Positions 26,142 through 34,827 of a DNA stretch of 64,000 bases are shown here, piece after piece. The notes under the pieces are model-generated. The model saw only the letters and a program-made list of their open reading frames with translations, had not been told where the DNA came from and searched no databases. This stretch comes from Pelagicoccus sp. SDUM812002 (lineage in GTDB: Bacteria > Verrucomicrobiota > Verrucomicrobiia > Opitutales > Opitutaceae): assembly GCF_031127835.1 (NCBI RefSeq), contig NZ_JARXHX010000006.1:228938-292937 (forward strand), given 5' to 3'. Position 1 is the stretch's first letter. The number at the start of each line of letters is the position of its first letter. A program made the position numbers and the translations under genes.

Positions 26142-28508
26142 ATGCCACAACTCGAAACCAACGCTACAAGCTCCCAACTTGCCGGTCTCGGGGCCGTAGA
26201 TGCCTATTGGAGAGCCGCCAACTACCTCTCAGCGGCTCAAGTGTTTCTGCGCGGCAACACGCTATTGCGCGAGCCGCTCGCCAGCCACCACATCAAGCCG
26301 CGCTTGCTTGGACATTGGGGCACCTGCCCTGGCTTGACCTTCGTCTACAGCCACCTCAATCGCATCATCAAGCGTACCGAACGCGAAACGCTGTTTATAG
26401 CTGGCCCGGGTCACGGCGGTGCCGCTATCAACGCCTGTGCCTTTCTCGACAAGTCGTATGCTCAGACGTATCCTGATTACCCTTACAATTCCTCAGGCAT
26501 TGAAAAGTTGGTCACGCAATTCTCTTGGCCTGGCGGTGCTTCGAGCCATGTGTCGCCCTACACGCCGGGGTCGATTCATGAAGGTGGCGAGTTGGGGTAT
26601 GCTCTGGGGCATGCCTTTGGCGCAGTCCTGGACAATCCGAAACTGGTGGCTGCTTGCGTCGTCGGCGACGGCGAAGCGGAAACTGGCCCTACCGCAGCGG
26701 CCTGGCATGCAAACAAGTTCCTCAATCCGCAAATAGACGGGGCTGTCCTGCCCATCCTCCACCTCAACGAATACAAAATCGCCAGCCCCACTCTCTTCTC
26801 AGCGCTCAGCAAAGATGAGCTAGATCAATTGTTTAAAGGATACGGTTACGAGCCGCTTTATGTTGAAGGGAACGAGCCGGAAGAGATGCACGCCAAGATG
26901 GCCAAAGTATTGGAACAGTGCTACCAGACGATTTCCGAAATCCAAGATCGAGCCCGCAAGATTCGTCAAACTCAACGACCTATTTGGCCGCTCATCATCC
27001 TGCGCACACCCAAGGGATGGACCGGCCCGGAGGAGCTAGACGGCAATCCGGTCGAGGGTTCCTTTCGGTCTCACCAAGTCCCTCTTGCGAAAGCGGGCAA
27101 GGGCTCTTCCCAGCTCACCATGCTAGCAGATTGGCTCGCCGGCTATCAGCCCGAAACACTTTTCGACCCCGACGGCAAACCCTCTCAAGAGGTTCAGGAG
27201 AACGTCCCATCAGCAGACTTGGCTATGAGCCTATCTCCGCATAGTAACGGCGGAGCAATTCTGCGAGAGCTCGACCTGCCACCCTGGAGCGGCTACGCGC
27301 ACACCATCACCGAGCCCGGTTCGAAAGAGTCCAACCCGTCCGGCACACTCGGCAAATATTTGCGCGACATTGTATCGAAAAACCCTGACAATTTCAGAAT
27401 CGTCTCGCCCGACGAAACAAAATCTAACCGGCTCGGAGCTGTCTTTGAGGTAACCAACCGCATCTGGATGCACCAGCCCGAAGAAGGAGATACCGATCTT
27501 GGACCCGGCGGACGAGTGATGGAAGTCCTCAGCGAGCACCTCTGCCAAGGCTGGTTGGAAGGCTACTTGCTCACTGGACGTCACGGACTTTTCTCGAGCT
27601 ACGAGGCCTTCATCCACCTCGTGGACTCCATGCTCAACCAATACGCAAAGTGGATAAAGGTATGCAAAGAAACGAGCTGGCGAAAGCCGGTCGCCTCGCT
27701 CAACTACCACCTTTCGTCCCACGTGTGGCAGCAAGACCACAACGGATTCACCCACCAAGACCCCGGCTTTCTCGACCATGTCATCAACAAGAAGGCCGAC
27801 ATGGCCCGGGTTTATCTGCCACCCGATACCAACACCCTGCTGAGCGTCGCCGACCATTGCCTGAGGAGTCGCAACTACATCAACGTCATCGTGACGGGGA
27901 AGAAAGATACGCCCAGTTGGTTCGATCACGAGCAAGCGGCCACTCATTGCGATCACGGCATGAGTGTCCTGCCATGGGCTGGATCTCTAAAGACTAAGCA
28001 AGAGCCACAGCTCGTGTTGGCGTGCGCCGGCGATGTACCCACGCTCGAAACCATAGCCACCGCCGAGCTGCTCAAAGTACACGCTCCTGACCTTCGCTTC
28101 AGCGTCGTCAACATTGTGGATCTTCTCTGTATCCAAGATTCGGATCAACATCCGCACGGTAAATCGGAAGCTGACTTCGAAGACTGCTTTCCCAGCGAAG
28201 TCCCAGTAATTTTCGCATTCCATGGATACCCTTGGCTAATTCACCGTCTCCTGCACGAGAGGCGCAACAACCACCGATTCGAAGTTCGCGGATACCGCGA
28301 AGAAGGCGGCACGACTACGCCCTTTGACATGCTTGTGCAAAACCAACTCGACCGCTACAGTCTGCTTAAAGGGGCGGCAAAGTTCATTACCGATTCCACT
28401 GACGCTGGCCGTGTGGCCGGATTCGCCGACCTTCATCTAGCCCGTCACCACAACTACATCCGCGAGCATGGAGTAGACATGCCCGAAGTAGAGAGCTTCA
28501 AGCCCTAA
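26142..28508 (+). CDS. xfp: Xylulose-5-phosphate/fructose-6-phosphate phosphoketolase
   Basis: 788 residues, full length for the family. It splits xylulose 5-phosphate (and often fructose 6-phosphate) with phosphate to acetyl phosphate plus glyceraldehyde 3-phosphate or erythrose 4-phosphate, using thiamine diphosphate. Signatures seen: DAYWRAANYLS, LLGHWGTCPGL, GPGHGGAA, the SIHEGGELGYALGHAFGA loop, VGDGEAETGP (ThDP) and the C-terminal VNIVDLLCIQ domain. The ATG at 26142 was chosen over the TTG at 26115 because the latter lies inside the -24 promoter element. It would work with transaldolase (32.6 kb) in pentose phosphate conversion and could supply acetyl phosphate for ATP. Confidence 0.95.
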   Translation: MPQLETNATSSQLAGLGAVDAYWRAANYLSAAQVFLRGNTLLREPLASHHIKPRLLGHWGTCPGLTFVYSHLNRIIKRTERETLFIAGPGHGGAAINACAFLDKSYAQTYPDYPYNSSGIEKLVTQFSWPGGASSHVSPYTPGSIHEGGELGYALGHAFGAVLDNPKLVAACVVGDGEAETGPTAAAWHANKFLNPQIDGAVLPILHLNEYKIASPTLFSALSKDELDQLFKGYGYEPLYVEGNEPEEMHAKMAKVLEQCYQTISEIQDRARKIRQTQRPIWPLIILRTPKGWTGPEELDGNPVEGSFRSHQVPLAKAGKGSSQLTMLADWLAGYQPETLFDPDGKPSQEVQENVPSADLAMSLSPHSNGGAILRELDLPPWSGYAHTITEPGSKESNPSGTLGKYLRDIVSKNPDNFRIVSPDETKSNRLGAVFEVTNRIWMHQPEEGDTDLGPGGRVMEVLSEHLCQGWLEGYLLTGRHGLFSSYEAFIHLVDSMLNQYAKWIKVCKETSWRKPVASLNYHLSSHVWQQDHNGFTHQDPGFLDHVINKKADMARVYLPPDTNTLLSVADHCLRSRNYINVIVTGKKDTPSWFDHEQAATHCDHGMSVLPWAGSLKTKQEPQLVLACAGDVPTLETIATAELLKVHAPDLRFSVVNIVDLLCIQDSDQHPHGKSEADFEDCFPSEVPVIFAFHGYPWLIHRLLHERRNNHRFEVRGYREEGGTTTPFDMLVQNQLDRYSLLKGAAKFITDSTDAGRVAGFADLHLARHHNYIREHGVDMPEVESFKP

Positions 28509-28529
28509 CCAACTTTCACCGGGAGCTCC

Positions 28530-29846
28530 CTACAATACGAATCCTTGTTTCTCGCGTTTGGCCTTCACCTTCGAAGGTACCGTTCGCCAGATAATGCGAG
28601 CCCCGGGTTTGTTGCGAACATATGCATATATCCACTTCGTGAATACTGTGAAACGATTTCGCATCCCGACGAGCATGACGAGGTGAATCGCTAGCCAAGC
28701 AAACCATGCGGGAAAGCCGGAAAACTCTCTGCCTCCTACTGATGCCACCGCTCGGCTACGACCAATCGTAGCCATCTGGCCTTTGTCCTTGTAGACAAAA
28801 GCCTTGCGCTCTTTTTCCCGATCCCCGTGGCTCCCTCTGCGGATTTCCTCCTCTATGATCTTCGCGACATGCTTCGCCATCTGCATCGCAGCTGGCGCCA
28901 CGCCGGGTACCTGTTGCCCGTCGGCATCTTCAAGAGCTGCTATGTCTCCAATCGCAAATGCATTCCCATACTCTGGCAAACTACAATCCTGAAGTACCTT
29001 TAGCCGGCCGCCTTTCGCTTTATCAACGTCCAGATTATCCGTGATCGAATTAGCGGATACACCCGCTGTCCAGATGATATTCTCTGCTTCGATCTCCTGA
29101 TTTTTCAAAACCACCTTGCGTGCCTCGATGCTCTCCACCTGCTGACCCGTTAGAACCTCTACGCCCAATTCCTCGAGCTGCTTCACCGCCTTGCGGGAGA
29201 GGCTTTCGCTGTACATCGGCAAGATCCGGTCGGCTGCATCCACCAGAATGACGCGGGCCTGCTTAGGATCGATCTGGCGGAAGTCGCGTTTGAAATAGCG
29301 ATGGGCCAGCTCACTGAGCGTCCCCGCCATCTCCACACCCGTCGGACCGCCCCCTACCACGACAGAGGTCATCAATCGTCGTCTTTCCTCGCTGTCTTCC
29401 GCAAGATTCTCCGCCATTTCAAACGCGCCCAAGACTTCGTTGCGAATGCGGTGGGCATCCGAAAGCGTTTTCAATCCTGACGCATGCTTGGCCCAGTCGT
29501 CGTTTCCGAAATAATTCGTCCGGCCCCCCATGGCGATCACCAGATAGTCGTACGACAAGCTCTGGTGCGGCGTCGTAACCCACTCGCGGTTCAGATCGAT
29601 ACCGGTCACCTCGTCCATCAGAACCCGCACGTTTTTGTTTTTGGAGAATTGAGTGCGTAGTGGCTCAGCGATGTCAGGCGCGGCCAAGCTAGCTGTAGCG
29701 ACTTGATATAACAGGGGCTGAAAAAGGTGATGGTTCTGCTTGTCTACCAGCGTTACGTCCGCCAGCGAGCTATCGAAATTCTTCACAAACTCGAGACCGC
29801 CAAATCCACCGCCTAAAACCAAAATCTGTTTTCTATTATTCTTCAT
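28530..29846 (-). CDS. ndh: Type II NADH:quinone dehydrogenase
   Basis: 438 residues from ATG 29846 (GGAA about 10 bp upstream). Two dinucleotide folds: FAD site VLGGGFGGLEF at the N-terminus and NAD(P)H site VVVGGGPTGVEMAGTLSE near 167-184. The FAD-contacting AFAIGDIA and the C-terminal membrane-associating region (FPAWFAWLAIHLVMLVGMRNRF) fit NDH-2. It passes electrons from NADH to quinone without pumping protons, so together with pox it would feed the respiratory chain at low coupling. It is convergent with xfp (21-bp gap). Confidence 0.92.
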   Translation of the reverse strand: MKNNRKQILVLGGGFGGLEFVKNFDSSLADVTLVDKQNHHLFQPLLYQVATASLAAPDIAEPLRTQFSKNKNVRVLMDEVTGIDLNREWVTTPHQSLSYDYLVIAMGGRTNYFGNDDWAKHASGLKTLSDAHRIRNEVLGAFEMAENLAEDSEERRRLMTSVVVGGGPTGVEMAGTLSELAHRYFKRDFRQIDPKQARVILVDAADRILPMYSESLSRKAVKQLEELGVEVLTGQQVESIEARKVVLKNQEIEAENIIWTAGVSANSITDNLDVDKAKGGRLKVLQDCSLPEYGNAFAIGDIAALEDADGQQVPGVAPAAMQMAKHVAKIIEEEIRRGSHGDREKERKAFVYKDKGQMATIGRSRAVASVGGREFSGFPAWFAWLAIHLVMLVGMRNRFTVFTKWIYAYVRNKPGARIIWRTVPSKVKAKREKQGFVL

Positions 29847-29924
29847 ATCTTTGTTCCAGTGGTGGGTAACTCTAGCTGCATATTGCTTCAATCGACGGGT
29901 ACAATTGTGCCCCGCTTCAGTTCC

Positions 29925-29940
29925 CGCACGATTCGGACCA
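29925..29940 (-). promoter_or_regulatory. Weak sigma-54-type promoter candidate of ndh
   Basis: Minus-strand TGGTCCGAATCGTGCG, GG-N10-GC, 8 of 12 positions. The start would be about 68 nt before the ndh ATG. The weak score makes this provisional. Confidence 0.3.
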
Positions 29941-30062
29941 ATTTGGAATTTTGCTAGTCCTAGAGACGGAAGGCGCAAATCTGAAGATGGTATTGGATGC
30001 AAGCAGCACCCTTCTACTTGCAACCTGCAACTCGCTCAGGTCGCAATCAGTCACTCCTCGCG

Positions 30063-30078
30063 TGGCGCTGAACATGCA
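30063..30078 (+). promoter_or_regulatory. Sigma-54-type promoter of the CFI-box gene
   Basis: TGGCGCTGAACATGCA, GG 30064-30065, GC 30076-30077, 9 of 12 positions. Transcription would begin at about 30089, one base before the ATG. Confidence 0.5.
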
Positions 30079-30089
30079 ATGTGTATTGC

Positions 30090-30548
30090 ATGAGCAACCA
30101 AAGCGATGAACCGATAAAAAGCGACGACCCTATCGAGACACCCACTCCCTGCAGCAACTGCAACGGCACCGGTAAGGCATCCGCAACTTCAACTGCTCCC
30201 GCGAGCGCGACACCCGCCGCGAGCTACGCGGACGGTACTTGCCCCGTCTGCGGCGGTAGCGGTGCAGAACCAGCACCCACGATCCACGCTGACAAAAAGA
30301 ACAGCAATTGCTTCGTGGCCACAGCCGCATTTCAAGACCCTCACGCACACGAAGTCCAAGTCCTGCGAGACTTCCGCAATGCTTACCTGCTGCCGTACCG
30401 ACCGGGCCGTCTATTCGTCAAAGTATACTACGCAGTCGGTCCAAGACTTGGTGATGCGCTGAGCACACGTCCGAGACTCCGTAAAACCGTCCGCAGAATG
30501 CTCAGCAAAATCAGCCGCCAACTCGAGATACGTTTGCTTGGCCGGTAG
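30090..30548 (+). CDS. Zinc-knuckle plus CFI-box-CTERM protein
   Basis: 152 residues. The N-terminal 65 residues carry two DnaJ-type CxxCxGxG knuckles (CSNCNGTG near 24 and CPVCGGSG near 50) separated by an Ala/Thr/Ser-rich linker. The C-terminal part starts CFVATAAFQDP and continues VQVLRDFRNAYLL, GRLFVKVYYAVGP, the pattern of the CFI-box-CTERM domain, which occurs at the ends of many otherwise unrelated proteins and has no known function. No signal peptide or membrane segment is clear. Start ATG 30090. The combination of the two elements in one small protein is unusual. Confidence 0.8.
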   Translation: MSNQSDEPIKSDDPIETPTPCSNCNGTGKASATSTAPASATPAASYADGTCPVCGGSGAEPAPTIHADKKNSNCFVATAAFQDPHAHEVQVLRDFRNAYLLPYRPGRLFVKVYYAVGPRLGDALSTRPRLRKTVRRMLSKISRQLEIRLLGR

Positions 30549-30567
30549 GCGACGGCTCTAACCTGCC

Positions 30568-30723
30568 TCACGGTCGTTCCTGGACAGGAGCCGGCTCTAC
30601 GTGATCTGGCTCGTTCCGTGCAATCAACAGTTGATGAGCGATATAATAGATAACGACTAAGGCCATCAAACCCAACAGCAGGGGAAATAGCCGGTTCTTC
30701 ACCATTTTCTCAGAATTTTGCAT
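30568..30723 (-). CDS. Small single-pass membrane protein (51 residues)
   Basis: Too short for most gene finders. ATG at 30723 to TGA at 30568. The sequence begins MQNSEKMVKNRLFPLL and has one hydrophobic helix (LLLGLMALVVIYYIAHQLLI, about residues 15-34) and a polar, acidic and proline-containing tail. Support comes from a clean N-in/C-out membrane plan with basic residues before the helix, and from a sigma-54-like promoter whose start would fall 2 nt before the ATG. Function unknown. Confidence 0.6.
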   Translation of the reverse strand: MQNSEKMVKNRLFPLLLGLMALVVIYYIAHQLLIARNEPDHVEPAPVQERP

Positions 30724-30735
30724 AGTCCATTCAAT

Positions 30736-30751
30736 AGCTAAATCAGCGCCA
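30736..30751 (-). promoter_or_regulatory. Sigma-54-type promoter of the 51-residue gene
   Basis: Minus-strand TGGCGCTGATTTAGCT, GG-N10-GC, 9 of 12 positions, first ten bases (bar one) as in the element at 30063. Confidence 0.5.
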
Positions 30752-30872
30752 TCTTACTCGTGCACAATACAACTCCCGCTTCCGCAATTTGCACTAATCT
30801 CGATTCAGGCGAGAGCCGCTAATCTCTCTAATTCCATTTATACATAACGACATACCGAAACCGACACCACAT

Positions 30873-30888
30873 CGGCATTGTTTTAGCT
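30873..30888 (+). promoter_or_regulatory. Weak sigma-54-type promoter candidate
   Basis: CGGCATTGTTTTAGCT, GG-N10-GC, 8 of 12 positions. The start would be near 30899, 26 nt before the GTG at 30925. Confidence 0.35.
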
Positions 30889-30924
30889 ACGGTAAATCAA
30901 AGAAACAACTAACAACCAAATAAA

Positions 30925-31371
30925 GTGAACGCTCTAAAACGTTATACACATCGAATCATCATTCCAGTTGCAGCGGCTGCATTTATCGCGGTTACAGCGA
31001 ACCTAATCTATCGGTCTGTCACAGCTGACGAGACATCAGCTAATTCAACTGACGATACTGCCGACACAGACGTCGCAGCAGCGACTGCTCCGCAACCAGG
31101 TCAAGCAGAGGACGAGACCTCGGAGTTCACTGAGCAAAAACTCAACAACGAAATATCCGCCCTCACCCTCACATTGGAGAATCTAGGCGAGACAGTAGAC
31201 GATCCGCCTCCGGAGAATATCGAAGAACTCAAGGAAGAGGCAGAGACAAAAGTTTCAGCGCTACAAGAGGCTACTCCAGACAATTGGATCGCATTACGTG
31301 ACGATGCTTACGAAACGGTTAAGAATTACGCAACGGCCGTCGGACGCGCTGACTTAGATCAGTCCAAATAA
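30925..31371 (+). CDS. Membrane-anchored periplasmic protein, unknown
   Basis: 148 residues, GTG start. A signal anchor (IIIPVAAAAFIAVTANLIY, about 11-29) is followed by a long acidic Asp/Thr/Ala-rich linker (30-70) and a helical, coiled-coil-like domain (LNNEISALTLTLENLGE, IEELKEEAETKVSALQEA). It ends in a short helix containing YETVKNYATAVG. No family recognised. The plan suggests an envelope tether. A second small membrane gene starts 20 bp later, so the two are likely one operon. Confidence 0.65.
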   Translation: MNALKRYTHRIIIPVAAAAFIAVTANLIYRSVTADETSANSTDDTADTDVAAATAPQPGQAEDETSEFTEQKLNNEISALTLTLENLGETVDDPPPENIEELKEEAETKVSALQEATPDNWIALRDDAYETVKNYATAVGRADLDQSK

Positions 31372-31391
31372 TAAGTTCACCCCATATCACC

Positions 31392-31598
31392 ATGTATACT
31401 TGGATATTAGTCTTAGGATTCCTGGCGATTGCTGCGGTGATCGCCATCTTCTTCACGCGAAGAAAAAAGCCTCGCGACCATACGTCTCTCAAGCAAGGAG
31501 TCACGAGGGAGCGGCCTCAGAACGAGGGCGGCAGACTTACGGACTCTGACTCGAAGCAAGCACCCGATAAAGGACGAACGTTCGTCAACGAACGATAA
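31392..31598 (+). CDS. Small single-pass membrane protein (68 residues)
   Basis: MYTWILVLGFLAIAAVIAIFF forms one helix directly at the N-terminus, followed by RRKKPR (positive-inside stop) and a disordered polar tail. The N-terminus would be outside and the tail cytoplasmic. Function unknown. It is 20 bp after the previous gene. Confidence 0.6.
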   Translation: MYTWILVLGFLAIAAVIAIFFTRRKKPRDHTSLKQGVTRERPQNEGGRLTDSDSKQAPDKGRTFVNER

Positions 31599-31689
31599 CA
31601 CTGTCACCTAATAAGGCCTGATCATTCTCAGTGCCGCATCTCTATATAACCGACATCCTACCATTAGCGGGACGGTCAAACACACCCTT

Positions 31690-32583
31690 ATGCAAACACA
31701 AGATTCTCCCATACCTGACGATCCAAACAAAAAATACTCGCGACCCGAGTTTTCCACGCCGAAACAGGATGCTCCTGGGACCGAGGAAATGATGCAACCG
31801 AAAGCGGACCACGGCGAACAAAGCTATCGAGGCTGCGATAAGTTGGTTGATCGCGTAGCTCTCATCACAGGAGCCGACAGCGGGATCGGACGCGCGGTGG
31901 CCCTCGCTTACGCACGGGAAGGTGCGGACGTAGCGTTCACTTACCTAGAAGAGGAGGCGGATGCGAAGGAAACCGAGCGACTTATTGTCGAGAGTGGACG
32001 CAAAGCTCTCCCACTTCGCTCTGACCAAAGTGATCGCGAAAACTGCGAGGCTGTAATTGAGCAAGTGATAGAACACTTCGGGCGAATTGACATACTCGTC
32101 AACAACGCTGCCTTCCAACGGACCTACTCTTCCTTGAAGGACATTCCTGAGGACGAACTGCGACACGTCTTCAAGACAAACATCGAGTCGTTTTTCTACC
32201 TCTCACGCAGTGCCTTGGGCCAGATGAGGTACGGTAGCTCAATAATTAATACCACATCCATCCAAGCATTCTCTCCCAGTGCTTCATTGGCTCCATACGC
32301 CGCCACGAAAGCGGCGATCGCCAACTTCACTTTATCACTTGCCCAAGAGGCAATCGAAAAAGGGGTGCGCGTGAATGCGGTAGCCCCAGGTCCCGTTTGG
32401 ACTCCCCTTATCCCTGCCACCATGCCGAAGGAGGCCGTCGAATCCTTCGGGAAGAACACGCTCTTCGGAAGGCCAGCCCAGCCTGCTGAGCTGGCACCCG
32501 TGTACGTTTTTCTCGCCTCGGAGGACTCTAGCTACGTCACCTCCGAAATCTATGGAGTCACCGGCGGGCGAAAGCAGCTCTAG
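31690..32583 (+). CDS. Short-chain dehydrogenase/reductase, YghA/YhdF type
   Basis: 297 residues. Residues 1-50 are a polar N-terminal arm rich in Pro/Asp/Lys, as in general-stress SDRs of the YghA/YdaD group. The classical SDR core follows: TGADSGIG (60-67) for the dinucleotide, NNAA, the catalytic Ser in NTTSIQAF and the YAATK pair, ending VTGGRKQL. It reduces or oxidises an unknown carbonyl or alcohol with NAD(P). The last 4 bp overlap the convergent transaldolase gene. Confidence 0.9.
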   Translation: MQTQDSPIPDDPNKKYSRPEFSTPKQDAPGTEEMMQPKADHGEQSYRGCDKLVDRVALITGADSGIGRAVALAYAREGADVAFTYLEEEADAKETERLIVESGRKALPLRSDQSDRENCEAVIEQVIEHFGRIDILVNNAAFQRTYSSLKDIPEDELRHVFKTNIESFFYLSRSALGQMRYGSSIINTTSIQAFSPSASLAPYAATKAAIANFTLSLAQEAIEKGVRVNAVAPGPVWTPLIPATMPKEAVESFGKNTLFGRPAQPAELAPVYVFLASEDSSYVTSEIYGVTGGRKQL

Positions 32584-33737
32584 ACTGCATCGCCGCGTGC
32601 TTGCTTCGTTTGGCGGCTGATCGAACGGAGTCCTTCCTCGAAGGGTTCGATAAACTTATCGATCCCCTCTTTCTCAAGCTCCACAGCGACCGCCTCCATA
32701 TCGATACCAAGGTTTGCCAGTTTTTCTGCTAGCTCCTCCGGATCCTCGCCTGCGCTTTCAATTGCATTTTTTGAAACCGTACCACGATCCGAAAACGCCT
32801 CCATGGTCCCCTCGGGCATTGTATTAACAGTTCCTTCACCGACGAGCGAGTCTACGTAGAGAGTATCTGGATACATTTCATCTTTCACAGAAGTGCTCGC
32901 CCAAAGAAGGCGTTGGGGAAGAGCCCCCTTTTTCTGCAAAGACTCCTGCCACCTTAAGCTCTCGCAGGTGGAACAGTAGTCCGCGTAAGCGGCTCGAGCT
33001 TGAGCAATCGCCGCCTTACCTTTCAGAGAAGCAGCGAGCTCCTTTTCTCCCGGCGAGACCGAAGCTGCGTCAAGATAACCATCTACCTTAGAGTCGATTC
33101 GACTTAAGAAGAAACTGGCTACCGAAGCTAAAGCATGGAGCTCGAGCCCCTCCTTATCTCGACGACGGACGGCTCGCAGGTAGCAGGCGGCTACGTCACG
33201 ATAGCGAGCCACTGAGAAAATCAACGTAATGTTAACATTGATTCCTTCGTAGAGCGCTTCTTCTATCGCCGGCAGACATGCTTCTGTAGCAGGGATCTTG
33301 ACCATGGCGTTCGGCCGATTCACTTTTTTCCAGAGCTTGCGGGCCTCCTGCAATGTCCCTTGCTCATCCTGAGCCAATCGCGGGTCCACTTCGATACTGA
33401 CATATCCATCCGAACCCTCGGAATCGCGATAAAGCGCTTCGAAAGCGTCACAGGCTTGCTGCACATCATCTATCATGAGCGACTCGTAGATAGACTCGTC
33501 GTCCTCTCCCTCATGGACAAGGCGCTCGATATCTTCGTCGTACAGAGTGCCCGAAAGCACCGAGTCGGAAAATGTTTTCGGGTTACTGGTGATCCCGCGG
33601 AGTCCCCCGTCTTCGATTCGGGCCTTCAACTCGCCGTTGTGAAGCATCTCCCGCGTAAGGTTGTCCAACCACACGCTTTGTCCACACTCGTGCAGACGAA
33701 GCAACTTTTCTGTATTCACTGCTTGCTGATTTATCAT
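32580..33737 (-). CDS. tal: Transaldolase
   Basis: 385 residues, the longer bacterial transaldolase class. Schiff-base Lys147 in AMVKIPAT, and the conserved GITSNPKTF, VNITLIFS and LLWASTSVKD segments are present. It transfers a dihydroxyacetone unit between sugar phosphates in the non-oxidative pentose phosphate pathway. In this setting it would link fructose 6-phosphate and xylulose 5-phosphate pools for phosphoketolase. It begins 1 bp after the upstream hypothetical gene, so the two are one transcript. Confidence 0.93.
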   Translation of the reverse strand: MINQQAVNTEKLLRLHECGQSVWLDNLTREMLHNGELKARIEDGGLRGITSNPKTFSDSVLSGTLYDEDIERLVHEGEDDESIYESLMIDDVQQACDAFEALYRDSEGSDGYVSIEVDPRLAQDEQGTLQEARKLWKKVNRPNAMVKIPATEACLPAIEEALYEGINVNITLIFSVARYRDVAACYLRAVRRRDKEGLELHALASVASFFLSRIDSKVDGYLDAASVSPGEKELAASLKGKAAIAQARAAYADYCSTCESLRWQESLQKKGALPQRLLWASTSVKDEMYPDTLYVDSLVGEGTVNTMPEGTMEAFSDRGTVSKNAIESAGEDPEELAEKLANLGIDMEAVAVELEKEGIDKFIEPFEEGLRSISRQTKQARGDAV

Positions 33738-33738
33738 T

Positions 33739-34116
33739 TCACTTATCTTTTGCTTTGGTTATATCCCGATTCGACTCGCTCTCTCGCTGAGCGCTCCGGG
33801 CTGTGTTCTCTTCGTCGTCCGACGATTCTTGATTTAATACCTGGGCGGAGTCGGCTGCTTCGCTTGACTTCGAAAGTTCGAGCCTTGTCGCGTCACCCCT
33901 GTCCACCACCTTCGCGTCGGCACTGAGGTCGCGGGCGGCGTCCTCGAAGTCCTCCGATTCCGGAGCCCCTCGACGACTTTTCAAAGCCGCAAGCTCAAGG
34001 GCTCTCTCCACGATTAAAGCCTTTTCAGGCTCCCCTAATTTCGTACCCTTTATCTGAATACACTCCCCGTTTTCGAGGTCTATTTCGATTTCCTTTCCAA
34101 TGTCATCTTTCATCAC
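33739..34116 (-). CDS. Hypothetical acidic protein upstream of transaldolase
   Basis: 125 residues. The N-terminal 50 residues look folded (EIEIDLENGECIQIKGTKLGEPEKALIVERALELAALK). The rest is a disordered Ser/Glu/Asp/Arg-rich tail. No family recognised. It is tightly linked to tal. ATG at 34116 or 34113. Confidence 0.55.
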   Translation of the reverse strand: MMKDDIGKEIEIDLENGECIQIKGTKLGEPEKALIVERALELAALKSRRGAPESEDFEDAARDLSADAKVVDRGDATRLELSKSSEAADSAQVLNQESSDDEENTARSAQRESESNRDITKAKDK

Positions 34117-34194
34117 AACCCCCTCCCAAAAGTTTGCACTGCAAAGGGCGCACTAAACGGCTAAACGCCAGCGGCCCCTCACGCCGTTGGAGTT

Positions 34195-34749
34195 CTATCG
34201 GTACGCTGACATGCACTCTGCTAGGTGCTCCACAATCGCCCGGCAAAAGTCAGGCAAGTCGTCAGGGTTCCTACTCGTTATAAGATTACCGTCGACGACG
34301 ACGGAGTCGTCCACCCACTGAGCTCCAGCGTTTTTCAAATCGGCCTCCAATGTGTGGTAGGCTGTCATTCGGCGGCCCTTCACGAGGTTAGCGCTGATCA
34401 ATAATTGAGGACCATGACAAATTGCATAGACCGGCTTATCATTTTTAAAAAACTGTCTCGCGAAATTCAGGGCTTCCGGCTGCCCCCGCAGTGTGTCGGG
34501 GTTCAAAACGCCACCGGGCAAAAGTAAGGCTGCGTAACTTGCTTCGCTCGCTCCGGACAAAACTTTATCAACCGGGAAGCGATCCGCTTTTTCGTCATGA
34601 TTCACCCCCTGCACTTCCCCTTCCTCCAAGGAGAGGATTTCGGTTTTAGCTCCCGCTTTTTCTAAAGCAGATTTAGGTTCTACTAACTCCACTTGCTCAA
34701 AGCCATCCGCTACTAAGATAGCTACTTTAACTCCTGATAATTCCACCAT
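34195..34749 (-). CDS. DJ-1/PfpI family protein
   Basis: 184 residues. Nucleophile Cys111 in the elbow AICHGPQLL, with His112 and Glu18 (DGFEQVEL) completing the PfpI site. Family members are described as proteases or protein/nucleotide deglycases repairing methylglyoxal damage; which applies here is not decidable. An AGGAG sequence lies 9 bp before the ATG, and a sigma-54-like promoter about 80 bp upstream. It precedes the hypothetical gene and tal by 78 bp and may share their transcript. Confidence 0.92.
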   Translation of the reverse strand: MVELSGVKVAILVADGFEQVELVEPKSALEKAGAKTEILSLEEGEVQGVNHDEKADRFPVDKVLSGASEASYAALLLPGGVLNPDTLRGQPEALNFARQFFKNDKPVYAICHGPQLLISANLVKGRRMTAYHTLEADLKNAGAQWVDDSVVVDGNLITSRNPDDLPDFCRAIVEHLAECMSAYR

Positions 34750-34827
34750 GTTTTCGGTCTCCTCGGTTCTTGGTTATACGTATCCACCAGCAGCCTACGA
34801 CAGGCCACTGTCTACAGCTAATACCTC

